From contig CM060846.1 in NCBI GenBank assembly GCA_030762175.1, positions 232,811,512 through 232,875,511 on the forward strand: a DNA stretch of 64,000 nt, in the 5' to 3' direction. A model generated the notes under the pieces. The model made no database searches. It was given only the letters and a program-made list of their open reading frames with translations, and was not told where the DNA came from. A program made the translations under genes and the position numbers. Positions 1 to 9,800 of this stretch are shown in pieces. Source of the stretch: Metallyticus violacea (lineage: Eukaryota > Arthropoda > Insecta > Mantodea > Metallyticidae). Positions within the stretch are counted from its first letter, which is position 1. The number at the start of each line of letters is the position of its first letter.

Positions 1-2
1 TT

Positions 3-209
3 AAATTACGGCAAAATTTTACGCTATCGGTAACAAATTTAAGGCGATTAAATTTGGGAGTTGGAGCAAAAGATAATCCTTTTGGCAAGAGCAATGTATC
101 AGCGTCAGAAAGTGAAATAGGAAATAAATTAACAACCGCACTATTACTAGCAGGAGAAGTACAAGCGGTACATTTGCTCTTGGGCTGCTGGTATGCAGTA
201 ACGAAGTAA
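3..209 (+). other. Unidentified open reading frame entering from the left edge
   Basis: Frame 3 is open from the first complete codon to a TAA at 207-209, giving 68 residues with no start inside the window. The codons look protein-like: an Arg/Leu-rich beginning, a Gly-Val-Gly segment, a Ser-rich stretch, then a helical Ala/Leu-rich tail that ends near Cys-Trp-Tyr. I do not recognise the family. It could be the end of a transposon ORF, an old viral insertion or a host exon. The sequence right after the stop belongs to a block found again at about 4.09 kb, which favours a repetitive element. The frame and stop are seen directly; the identity is open. Confidence 0.35.
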
Positions 210-231
210 AATTTAGATTGACGAGGTACTA

Positions 232-325
232 AACGTACTAATTACAATGCCAAGGTATAATGATTGGGCCTACGTAAATATACATTATAATTATATTTCA
301 GTGGAGGGGGGTGGTGGATTGAAGG
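232..325 (+). repeat. Duplicated block X, copy 1
   Basis: A stretch around 237-275 recurs at 4087-4120. In both copies an ATG opens the peptide MPRY-x-DWA. The Arg codon differs synonymously (AGG here, CGG in copy 2) and one codon changes from Asn to Glu. The downstream similarity (TATAATTnnAGTGG followed by a G run) resumes in copy 2 only after a SINE at 4130-4411, so the SINE split copy 2. Here the ATG frame runs on to 561, but that ORF is not recognisable. Confidence 0.5.
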
Positions 326-561
326 AACTTTACAATGGTACCTTTTATCTTTGGGAAGTTGCTGCAGATATTTTCTTTGCAATCTTTACACTGTCATACA
401 CACTTTTTAGAAAGCTGTTTGGGAATGCTCTATGGGCGATAGTGTTTGGAAGAGGTTATGCATTGGTAGACCCAGCAGATCACTATCTTCAGATAATGCG
501 TCCAATATTCAAACACTATCATTCCATAATGTATTTCCAACATGGTAGTGGCCTTCATTGA

Positions 562-1985
562 TGTGTTGCTTTAAAAGTCATCAAAGTATATTTTCAATAC
601 AATATCTGTGTACTTGGAGATAGCATTGTCAGATGACTGACCTGCTCAGAAGTATGGAAATTCAAGCTTTGTGCTGCCGCTGCCATGAACCTTACAAAGG
701 GAAGTTCTTAATAACAGACTCATAATGGGAAAATTTATTGTTAGATAAGATTCATTAACTGTAAAGAATTGGTAAAGCCACAATGACTATTTACTCTGCT
801 TTTCAGATGGATTATTGTCAAGGCAACTGTGCTATTTTTGTTAGCCTTGTTGCTTTTTATTGCAATTGACCCCATATATAAAATGGATGAAAAAAACATA
901 TAACAATAAATTAAGAATTTGATGCTAGTTATATAATAGTGTGTTACAAAATAGATGAAATCTAAATATCTCAAACACAAATTGCATTTAGTTATTATTT
1001 ATTGCAGTGTGTTAAAGAATGGTAAATTGTAAATATTGTCATAAATGCTAAATTTGCTACTAATGTTTGAAATCATGGAAAACTAGAAAATAGTATAATA
1101 TGCAAGTAATATGTAGATAAAAATGACAATGTCAAATACTCATGTGCCAGCATGTAATAATTACTCCCTTTTGGCAGTAATTATTACCATTATTATTATT
1201 TTTTTTCCCACGTGTTTCACCCCATTCTTTGGTGACTTAGAACCAAAATTGTGTTTAAAGCTAACAATTTTTTGGCTCCTTATGCCTTTTCAGATATTTA
1301 CTTGTTTTTGTTATATTTCTCATGTTGAGTGCTTTCACCCAATCAAGTACTTGGTTTCTGTTGAAACTTTAAAGACTGCTGCAGTTGGTCACTCAAAATT
1401 GCACTACCAGTATTACAACTGTAAAAAGTAAAATATTTCAGCAATGAACTTGGATAGTACACCACTTTATGATATGTTAAACTAAGAGCTCTAATCTAAC
1501 ACCCTTCTGCAAATTGGTTCGACATGCTTCTTTCATTTGCCAAGATAGCAGCTACACTCAAGGAAAACAAAATATTGCACATCTTGCAGTACTTAACCAC
1601 GTGTTAGCTTTAGATACTTGTTTGTTATATGGAATATTATGACATAACAACATATGGCTGTTAACAGTTATTTGGTTCTTTACTGTACTAATGTGTCTTC
1701 TAAAACATAGCCACATATGTTTTAATTATCCTTCTCTTTATTATATCTGTTTATTTCACAAATTATGATAAATATTAAAGTTCTATTTGGCATAAAATAA
1801 CTGCATGCACTTCCAACAACAGTACACAAGTTCTAACGCACAATAAAGTTAAATTGAACTGCAGTTCTTAAATTAAGTCTATCAGATATAAAATAAATTG
1901 TACTTATGAACATGTAGACAATGGATTGGTAGTATATCCTGCACTAATGTAATAAACACGTTCACACTAACTGTACTTATTTACA
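562..1985. other. No gene recognised
   Basis: AT-rich sequence with short ORFs only. I saw no conserved domain, splice-bounded exon or repeat termini here. Confidence 0.5.
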
Positions 1986-1989
1986 CAAT

Positions 1990-2362
1990 GCTAGGACATG
2001 TTTCAGAAGCAATTGCTCCTACCATCATCTGTTGACTGACTACTACTGGATTTAGTGGGTGGATCCCAAGGTGCTACAGTCAAAGGCTCTGATGGTTCTA
2101 GTATGAACTTGCTTCAGTTCATCCATGGGTGGAACATCAAAATTCACTATATTTTTTTTATTTTTTAAAATGAAAATTCTTTCCCAAGTGGATAGCTCGA
2201 TTAGGTTGTGAAGTTCTTTTAGCAGTTTAACCTCTGGTTTAATTTCATGACTTTTGGTCCAAAAGTGAGCTGCAACTGCTAATTTGTCAATGTCCTTAAA
2301 ATTAATATTCTTAAAGTGTTCATTTCTCCAAATTACCGAATTTCTCTTCATTTTTTCCACAT
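1990..2362 (-). mobile_element. Penelope-like element, 3' end (family B, copy 1)
   Basis: The minus-strand frame 2360-2052 has the PLE sequence that follows the GIY-YIG endonuclease: a DK-AVAAHFW motif, then an LLKELH block, a TWERIFILKN block and an NFDVPP motif. The same order appears at 7.8 and 50.5 kb. PLEs encode a reverse transcriptase fused to a GIY-YIG nuclease; here only the C-terminal tail and 3' end remain. A hammerhead-like motif follows at 2031-1994. The right end lies next to a possible host or transposon exon at 2377. Confidence 0.75.
1994..2031 (-). ncRNA. Hammerhead-like motif at a PLE 3' end
   Basis: Read on the minus strand this gives CAGAUGAUGG, a hairpin around GGAGCAAUUGCUUC, then GAAAC-AU-GUC. 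That is the order of a type I hammerhead core (CUGAUGA, stem II, GAAA, minimal stem III, GUC) with one core base changed. PLEs are known to carry such motifs. Activity cannot be judged from sequence. Confidence 0.4.
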
Positions 2363-2376
2363 TTCCATATTTGCAG

Positions 2377-2478
2377 ATTATGATCAGAGATACAGAATTA
2401 GATTTTGACTCTGATGACAGTGTTAATGATCCAGATTATGTTACCAGTTTATCTGATAATGGAGAGGATTTAACTAGG
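2377..2478 (+). CDS. Candidate 34-codon acidic exon
   Basis: A long pyrimidine tract ending TTTGCAG precedes position 2377, and 2478 is followed by GTAAAT. The 102 bases between them are open in one frame with both ends in phase 0. They encode an Asp/Ser-rich peptide containing DSDDSVNDPDY. Such acidic leaders occur at the N-terminus of piggyBac-type transposases and of some nuclear proteins. A piggyBac fossil lies about 3.5 kb downstream on the same strand, but I cannot link the two. This could be an exon of a host gene, of a domesticated transposase, or chance. Confidence 0.35.
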
Positions 2479-2479
2479 G

Positions 2480-3377
2480 TAAATATAATAAAACAATTTT
2501 AATAAAATAACTTTAGTAGTTTAACAGTTTCTTCCATCAGGAATGGCAATACTAAATTTCCATTGTGGTTTTAAGAAACTAACACTGCTTCTTTAATAAT
2601 GATAATAATTTATTTACGCATGCTTGCTATTTATTTAAAATATCATTGCCAGAACTGTGTACAATTAATATTTGTTGAGTAAAATATCATTTAGAATGTA
2701 ATTTTAAATGTTTCTTATTGTGATTTGCTGGTGATGAGGTAAATTTACTATAATTTTCTTTTCATTTTTGCAAGATTATTAAACAAAGCCATAGAAAGAG
2801 TCCAGCAAATCGTAAAATGAACAGTAATTTTGAAAACTGGAAGAAAGAATAAACAAAAGGGGTGGAAAAATAAAGGTCTACAATATATAACATCTCAGAA
2901 GTAATGCCACCTAGAAATATAGGCAGACTTGTTCATGTTTAGACAAATGTTGGGAAAAGGTTTGAAGTGATGCAGAGCATATATTTGCTTCCGAGATTTG
3001 GGAGACCACATCTCAAAATACATATCTGAGTCAGTCAATAAAAGCATTCAACAAAAAGAAAAACATTCAAGAAGAAATGTTAGTTTGAAATATTATGTTA
3101 AAGTTAGTGGAGTGGAAGAGAAAAATGTCAAATCTAATGTTTCTTGCATTGCATGTACTTCAGAACTATAGAAAACGTATTGAAAACATTCAGAAACACA
3201 TTAAAGCAGGAAATGTCTCCGGGTGATTCCGCTTTTTAGTTGATTGGGTCTCAACAGGAACGGGAGGGAAATTCAATGATGAAAATGAGCGCGCGATGCG
3301 ACATAATATATAATTGTGTAGTTTATTAAGTCAAATTCCACTGCGTCCTTTGGTGTTTTGCGTATGACAGACTTCGC

Positions 3378-3380
<3 letters not shown>
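2480..3380. other. No gene recognised
   Basis: AT-rich non-coding sequence. Base composition becomes more GC-rich after about 3220, without an identifiable product. Confidence 0.45.

Positions 3381-3452
<72 letters not shown>
3381..3452. repeat. (TA)n microsatellite
   Basis: Thirty-six uninterrupted TA units. Confidence 0.97.
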
Positions 3453-3456
<4 letters not shown>

Positions 3457-4129
3457 TAGTTGCCCCGTATGAAACTTACAGACGAGTAACGCGAACTGCT
3501 TAACTAAGTTGAATTGAAAGGATCTAAAATGAGTTAAGTTGACTGAATCGGTCTCGCGGCGAGGAGAACTTAAAACTGTTTTGTGTATCGCCGCGTATAA
3601 AACTTAGAACCGCCTGTCCCAGCGTGGCGAACGCCTCTTTTATATATTAAATTCAATCAAAAATCGTTAGCTAGGAGACGCTAAAATGGTAGGGGCAAGC
3701 CTCGCGCCTTTCTTTAAAAATTCAAGCATATGTTTTCTATTGGCTAATTCAATTTCACCTGCCATGCGTACCTTCGCTTTAATTTTTTGAAAGTCTTAAG
3801 ACTTGCGTCAGTATTAGATAGATTTAAAAGACTAGCGGTACTACAGTCGGTAGGGATCAAAGTCACACCAGATGGTTTAAGCCTTTTCGTTTATTTACCC
3901 TTCGAAGAAAGCCCTTTAAAAAGAAGAACGGGGCTCCGCACGCGCCCTTCGGTTTTCTTCTTTTCAATAAATGTTTTCAATTCCCTGTTGACTCTTCCAT
4001 CTACTGCAACGGAAAACACCAGATTTTCTATTTTGTACAATACGTTGGAGTTACAGCTTATGACACAAACATATATAATATTTATATATTACAATGCCAC
4101 GGTATGAAGATTGGGCCTTTTTGTTGATT
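3453..4129 (+). other. Unidentified CpG-containing sequence ending in block X, copy 2
   Basis: This stretch is less AT-rich than its surroundings. An open frame runs from 3787 to 4107 and ends just inside the duplicated block at 4087-4120 (MPRY-x-DWA start, compare 247). The resemblance of the tail to the left edge of the window suggests two partial copies of one repeat. No domain was recognised. Confidence 0.35.
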
Positions 4130-4411
4130 TCATTTATTTATGGAAGTTCTTTAAACTCTCAGGTCATCGCCGTTCCATTCAATTCAGGGCGTAACGGCCG
4201 ACATATATTTTCTCAGAGGCCTCTTCTTTCAGACTCGAGGTTCTTTTACGTGCCGTAAATCTACATACTGGACCCACGGCTTTACTACCCTTCCTGAGGA
4301 AGTCATTCTTAGGATTTTTACGTCCAAAAATCCATCAATCGTGGCCGGGATTGAGCCCGCGATTTTGGGTTTGGGAGGCAAGTATGGTTATCACTAGATC
4401 ACCAGGATTGA
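4130..4411 (-). mobile_element. tRNA-derived SINE, family 2
   Basis: Minus-strand copy of a SINE whose body reads CTCAAGCCTGA, GAGGCCTC and GGCCG-TTTCACGCCC, with a 3' tail of CCATAAATAAA type. It is degraded in the tRNA-like head (about 4390-4411). It splits block X copy 2. Confidence 0.8.
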
Positions 4412-4636
4412 CTGGAGATTGGACCTGAATGAATATAATGTTATAATTTAGTGGGGGTTGGCCGTAAAGAATGTTTCATTTGCTCCCATTTTAGGATTTC
4501 TTTCTCTTTTGGAATAATATCCCACAATATTATGTCCCAAGTAATTTGTGCGCAAATACAGTTAACATACAATATATAAATAAAAGTTCCATATACTTTT
4601 TTTAAAGAAATATGAACACTATCACCAGGCCAATTT
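4412..4636. other. Remainder of block X copy 2 and unassigned sequence
   Basis: The beginning (about 4432-4460) aligns by eye with 285-320 of copy 1. The rest is unassigned. Confidence 0.35.
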
Positions 4637-4648
4637 ACTCGTGTTCAT

Positions 4649-4951
4649 TGGTCGGTCCCGGAGGTGTAGTGTAGTAACCATACTTGTCTCCTAAACCCAA
4701 GATTGCGGATTCAATCCCGGCCAGGGTCGATGGTCCTAAGTATGGTTTCCTTCGGAAGAGAAGTAAAGCCATGGATCCCGTGTCGTAGATTTGCGGCACG
4801 TAAAAGAACCTCAAGCCTGAGAAAAGATGTCTCCGAGCAAAATTGATCGGCCGTTTCACGCCCTGAATTGAATGGGACGCCGATGACCTGAGATGTTAAA
4901 GAGCGTCCGTAAATAAACCAAATCAAAGAAAAAAAAAAAAAAAAAAAAAAC
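4649..4951 (+). mobile_element. tRNA-derived SINE, family 2, with target duplication
   Basis: The head resembles a tRNA: box A GGTGTAGTG-TAGTAACC, then a weak box B around GGATTCAATCCCGG. The family body follows, then CGTCCGTAAATAAA and a long A tail. A 12-bp direct repeat ACTCGTGTTCAT flanks the copy (4637-4648 and 4952-4963), as expected for LINE-driven retroposition. Only about 240 bases separate it from the opposite-strand copy at 4130. Confidence 0.9.
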
Positions 4952-5318
4952 ACTCGTGTTCATCATTGTTCCTTTAGTGACCTAGGTGTGTTTATTTTCA
5001 ATCATTTTTGTTTTCATGTGCCCCTGTTGGCATACATTACATTAATTTGTTTTATACATATTTATTCGGTTGTTCCTCTGTTTATTTTTAGTTTCGAGAG
5101 CGAATTTGTCTTTAATTTGTACTCCACATCACTAAAACTTATTCACAGTGAGCTCTTTCACTTTCACTTGAAATTTATAGAATTATTTACCTATAATAAT
5201 GACTATATTACAATTAAATTAGGTACCCATGTTTGGCGTATGAATATATAGTGACCACAGTCGATCATTGTCCTATTCAGATTTACTCTTAGTGTGTATA
5301 TCAAAATAACATTAAAAT

Positions 5319-5338
5319 AAATATATATATATATATAG
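5319..5338. repeat. Short (AT)n run
   Basis: About ten AT units. Confidence 0.9.
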
Positions 5339-6015
5339 TTACATAAAAATTGACTTGCTAAAGAATTTGCGCGGCCTCGGATTACTCCAGAATCTTATAT
5401 AGCTTTAATAATTGTTTCTAGTACTTGCCCGAAATTTTGTTGCTCTTATGGTCCATTAATTCATAAGTATTAGGTCCAAATTTGTTCACAATACAATACG
5501 GTCCTTTAGCCCTTAATCGCTCAAATGTAGTCTGCCAGACCTCAGAGGTTGGTAATATATTTGTATCTTCTAAACTAGTTCACTTACATAACTGCGCTGG
5601 CACATAATCTTACATTGTTGGAGACCAGTGCATGTATGTTCGTTTCGTTGCAGAAAAATTGCAACCGTCAAAAACGAACTAATACAAATTCTTAGAATCC
5701 AAGTAAAGAATTAAATTATCAACAAGATTAAGAAAGTTAAATATTTTTCAGTGATACTGACTGTACACCTGATTTACACCATAAAATTGTTTAAAACCAT
5801 ATGTGACATAGTAGGATGGACTGAAGAAAATTAATATTAATGCGACCATATATATAGCTGGATGGAGTCTTCAGGTATGGTAAATAATTTTAATATTAAT
5901 TATTATAATGTTTGGTTTGTGCTTCAGAGTTTGGAAAACCAAAACCTTGAAAAATCGAATTGGGCAAAAATACAAGTGGTCCTGCTGATTTTGCAGGAAA
6001 ATAAAGTTCTTGAAT
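5339..6015. other. No gene recognised
   Basis: AT-rich, many stops in all frames, no recognised domain. Confidence 0.45.
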
Positions 6016-6019
6016 TGAT

Positions 6020-7630
6020 TGTGACAAAAAATTTTTGCTAGACAATAATCATAATTCGGCATCAGAATTGGAGATTGAACAGGTTTTACAAACTAACAGT
6101 GATGAGGTACGTAAATCCAATGTAATTTCAAGAAACTTTTATGCAAAAAATCAACTTAGGTGGTCAGCTAAAGAAGCGCTTCCTCCATCTTGAACAAGGC
6201 ATCATTTTCTTACAGCTTCTTGGTTTACATTACCAAGCACTAGTGAAAGGTGAAGTTAATTCATGCGAGGTTTGGAATTTTCTCATTATAGATGCTATGT
6301 TACTGGAGAAATAAAAAGAGAAATATAAGAATAACTACAATGTTCGTAAAACTTATATAGTGGAGCTGAAGGCATTCATTGTTCTTTTGCTATACAATGC
6401 AGCGTTCAAAATTAATCACAACGATTTAAGGCTTTTGTTTGCAATAGATGGAACCGGGAGAGATATTATTCCAGTGTGAATCATCCAAGAACAAGTTTAT
6501 ATTTTAACAACCCATGTGACAGAAAAGAGGAACAAACATATCCATCAACTCTGGTTGCAAATCTTTTTGCTCAGTTTATACAAAACTCCAGGAAGTGCAC
6601 ACTATAGGAAGCTGTGCCATTGTGGATGAAATGTTAGTAGGTTTCAGTTGACAAAGCAAATTTAAAATGCATTTCCCTAAGTCAACCAAATATGGTCTTA
6701 AAATCATTGCCTGACAGATGCAAAAAGTTGATATCTTCACAACACCAACTCATACACTACAAAAGATTCTGATGGCATAACACACACGATGAACGTAAAT
6801 TCTGAAACCAAGCAAAGTGTTATTAGGCTGGCAAATCATCTTTAAAATTCAAACAGGAACACCACAGCTGATAACTGGTTTGGCTCTATTGAGCTGCTGA
6901 AAATACTGATGAAAAAAGGGCTGACATTTGTAGATACTTGGAAGAAATACAAGTGAGAGATACCGCAACAATTTCTACCACATAAAACTAGAGAAGTGAA
7001 TTCTGAACTCTGTGGTTTCAGTAATAAAATGGTGTTGATTTCTCATATACCAAAGTATAATAAAGCAGTAATGTTGGCATCTTCCATGCATCAGTCTAGG
7101 GGCATAGACAGTACAAGTGGTAAACCAGAAATCATTGCCTTCTACAGTAAAACTAAGAGTGGTGTTTATTTCCTAGATATAAAATGTGCTCAGTATAGCT
7201 GTGGTCGTCAAATTTGCCGAAAGACTATGGCCATTTTTACAGAACTATAGTCATTACCACAGTAAATGCACATGTGATATATGGCTCTTAAAACACTAAT
7301 CCGCCTCTTTCCAGATTGAATTTCATGAACATGCTTGCAAAGGAATGCCTTACATCATATATGGAAATGCAAATAAACATGTAACTATTGAAATTCGACC
7401 CTGCATGGAGAATTTTAGATATTCAAGAGAAACTACTCAGCTTTGAAGAGACACTTCAGAAGTAGAAAGTGTGGTATACGTGTCCTTCCAGAAAAAGAAG
7501 AAAAACTGCACATGTGCTGCTCTTGTAGGAAGTCCTATATGTCTGGAATGTACTGCAAAAACTTGTCAAAATTGTCATTATATACGAAGATATGTGTGTT
7601 TGATAAGCAATGCAAAAAAGACACGTAATT
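6020..7630 (+). pseudogene. piggyBac-type transposase fossil
   Basis: Pieces of a piggyBac transposase occur in order on the plus strand, with stops and frameshifts between them. An acidic segment (about 6020-6105) comes first. A VDEM-GF segment follows near 6625, then a DNWF segment near 6870 and a T-VDTWKKYK segment near 6935. The frame 6996-7247 holds the KPEII-FY-KTK-GV--LD region and a YSCGR motif. The Cys-rich tail at 7443-7625 matches the C-terminal zinc-binding domain of the family. These transposases cut and paste at TTAA; this copy is inactive. Terminal inverted repeats were not found. The family assignment is from recognised motif order; the breaks are seen directly. Confidence 0.8.
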
Positions 7631-7681
7631 ATGTATAATAGAAATGTGTATAAAGAGAAATTACTAAATTTATATCCTTGA

Positions 7682-7744
7682 AACGTTCCTTAGATGTTCC
7701 TTTAACACACAGGAACATGGTTAAAGGAACATCTCAGGAACGTT
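7682..7744. repeat. Hairpin with 25-bp arms
   Basis: The arms 7682-7706 and 7720-7744 are inverted copies with one mismatch, separated by 13 bases. The hairpin sits exactly between the piggyBac fossil and the next PLE fragment. It may be the tip of an inverted PLE terminus or a separate small foldback. Confidence 0.85.
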
Positions 7745-8170
7745 AAGCACAACAGATTGATAGGTCAGCAGTGGCACACCATTTTTGGAAAGATAATCAT
7801 GACATCAAAAGAGAAATAAATTTACTAAAAGAAGCACACAGATGTATAGAATTGGACACATGGGAGAAGATTTACATTCATAAACATAGGGATCATCTTA
7901 TGAATTTCGACATTATAGGAGAATGTAATACCAATTTCCAGTTTATAAAGCAAAAAACAACACCAGGACATGAGCCACAGGTCCGCATAGATGTTAGTTT
8001 CTCATACCAGTTGTCAAGTTGGTTGAAGATGGAGAGGATGTCTCTTCGAAACCGGTCCCATCATATTTAAAAGTAAGTGAAGCATAAGAGTGTGTTAGAC
8101 GACAGATTAATTATAATTTACATATCCTTTTATGTTTATGGAATGTCGGAATCCACACAGTGAAACTTTT
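7745..8170 (+). mobile_element. Penelope-like element, 3' end (family C)
   Basis: The reading frame from 7747 gives IDRSAVAHHFW, an LLKEAH block, LDTWEKIYIHK and LMNFD: the PLE tail downstream of the GIY-YIG nuclease. A hammerhead-like motif follows at 8023-8058. The terminal sequence 8057-8132 (AAAAGTAAGTGAAGCATAAG and on) is nearly the same as the right arm of the foldback at 59634-59882. A lead motif GGAATCC-ACACAGTGAAAC at 8148-8166 may start a second, lost tandem copy. The fragment is truncated at its 5' end at the hairpin. Confidence 0.8.
8023..8058 (+). ncRNA. Hammerhead-like motif
   Basis: UUGAAGAUGG, a 7-bp stem (UGGAGAG with CUCUUCG), then GAAAC-CG-GUC. The layout matches the type I hammerhead core except for U in place of the first C. 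The ACCGGU at the tip is self-complementary, as in minimal motifs thought to work as dimers. Confidence 0.45.
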
Positions 8171-8489
8171 GTTAATCTTATTTTGATTTAAAGTAAAAGT
8201 AAAGTAAAAGTTTTAATGTGATGACATGATTTTTAGTGTTTTACTGTTATTTTAGTGTTCTAAAACAGAATTAGTGAGAATTCACTGCAAAAGATGATTT
8301 TTAATATATACAATTTTTTTTAAAAAATATTCATAAGAAGAGAGACAATATCTTGATTTTAAAAGGTGTAAAAGCCTAACAACAGAGGCCTGTGTAGTAA
8401 ATAAAAATACTGTGTCATGCATTTGTGTTGCAGTTAAAGGATCTGACTCTGGTAGTGCTCCATGTTTGTTTTACCTCAAAAACATAAAG

Positions 8490-9800
8490 GGTCCCATAAG
8501 AGAGTTACACATTTAAATGACTTTGACAAGAATATTGTATAAAGGACTCAATATGGTTTATGATGGTGATTTTCCAATACTAGACAAAATTACCAACGTT
8601 TTGAAAGTCAATATTTCATACAAAGGGCTGTAATTTGTCCACCTAGAGAATGTTGCACAATTTAGGCTTCAAATAAAGAAAGACAGATGGACATAAATTC
8701 TTAAGGGAGAGAAGTAATGTTGTGGCAGCATGATTAAAATTCCTGTACACAATGCATCAAATTTGAATTTCTAGTGACATAAGATAATTATTTTATTTAG
8801 ATGAAACTTGGGTTAATCAAAACCACATTCAAAAATCCCATTGGCAAGACTCTTAAATAATGGTGGACTGAAGGTATGTTTAAGGAACAGCAGCAGACAT
8901 CATTTGTCATGTAGCATCGTGAGAAAAGTTTTTTACCAGAGAGCAAATGGTTATTTCGCCCTAAATCAACTTTTGACTGAGTTTCAACATTTATATAAGG
9001 TTTTTAAATGATTTTCTAAATTATTTAGAAAAGAAAAGTGTGATAATAATAGATAATGCCCTTGATCATTCGGTCACTGTAAAAAAAATTCCAAATATAT
9101 TAACTAGAATGTCTTTCAACAGTTACAAAAAAGAAGATTCACTTTTTGGCAAGTAAAAAAAAAATGAACTTTTGCAATATGTTTTACCAATCAAATATCA
9201 GTCCAAAATTTATAAACTTGATCTACTGGCTAATGATAGCGGGCATGAGGTAATTCAACTGCATCCTTGTTATTGTCTTTATAATCTAATTGAAAATGTG
9301 TGGTCTCACATTCAGTAGGGTCCTCATAAATGGCAAATGCCGGGGAGGTACCCTAAACTTAGGTCTGGAACGATTCCTTCCATAAAACTAAATCCTTTCC
9401 CAATATATCATTTCATCTCGTGTATCAACAGTGTCCATCGCCTGTGGTGCCTCTGTAGCAAAAACGGGTGTTAAAACACTATTCATTCATTCACATTCAG
9501 CAGTGGGTTGCAAATAAAAACAGGACATTTAATATGAAAGATGTGTAAAGAACCATTAGCAATAAAATAGACAACTTGACACAGAAAGACTGGGAATCCA
9601 ATGTTCCACACATTGAAAAATTACAAGAGGTATGCTTTAGAAAAAAATAGGTCATGATGAAATGCTAAAAACAATAACAATATAGTTACAAGATTCTGAT
9701 GAAGACAGTGAAGAATTGATAACTAGTGAGGACAATGAACATAATGATGGTAATAGGGCCCCAGACACAAAACAGCTTCTAGCACTTCCACTGAATTAAA
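8490..9800 (+). pseudogene. DDE_3 (IS630/Tc1-like) transposase fossil split by a SINE
   Basis: Broken frames on the plus strand follow the order of an insect DDE_3 endonuclease. A helix-turn-helix region lies around 8490-8700. The first catalytic block YLDETWVNQ is at about 8793, the second IIDNALDHS at about 9046, and the third, GHEV then NLIENVW, at 9237-9310. The reading resumes after the SINE at 9501 with VANKNRTF and ends in an acidic DSDEDSEE tail near 9700. Stops and shifts make it non-functional. The HIQ codons at the break lie within the duplicated target site. Confidence 0.75.
9316..9490 (+). mobile_element. tRNA-derived SINE, family 1, 5'-truncated
   Basis: The body CCTCATAAATGGCAAATGCC and the tail GCCTGTGGTGCCTC with GTTAAAACACTATTC match the full copy at 22449. 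A 10-bp repeat TCACATTCAG at 9306-9315 and 9491-9500 is the target duplication, placed inside the transposase fossil. Confidence 0.88.

Noticed and set aside
247..561. 104-codon ORF as a gene
   Set aside because: No domain recognised and only its first ten codons recur elsewhere; treated as part of a repeat block.
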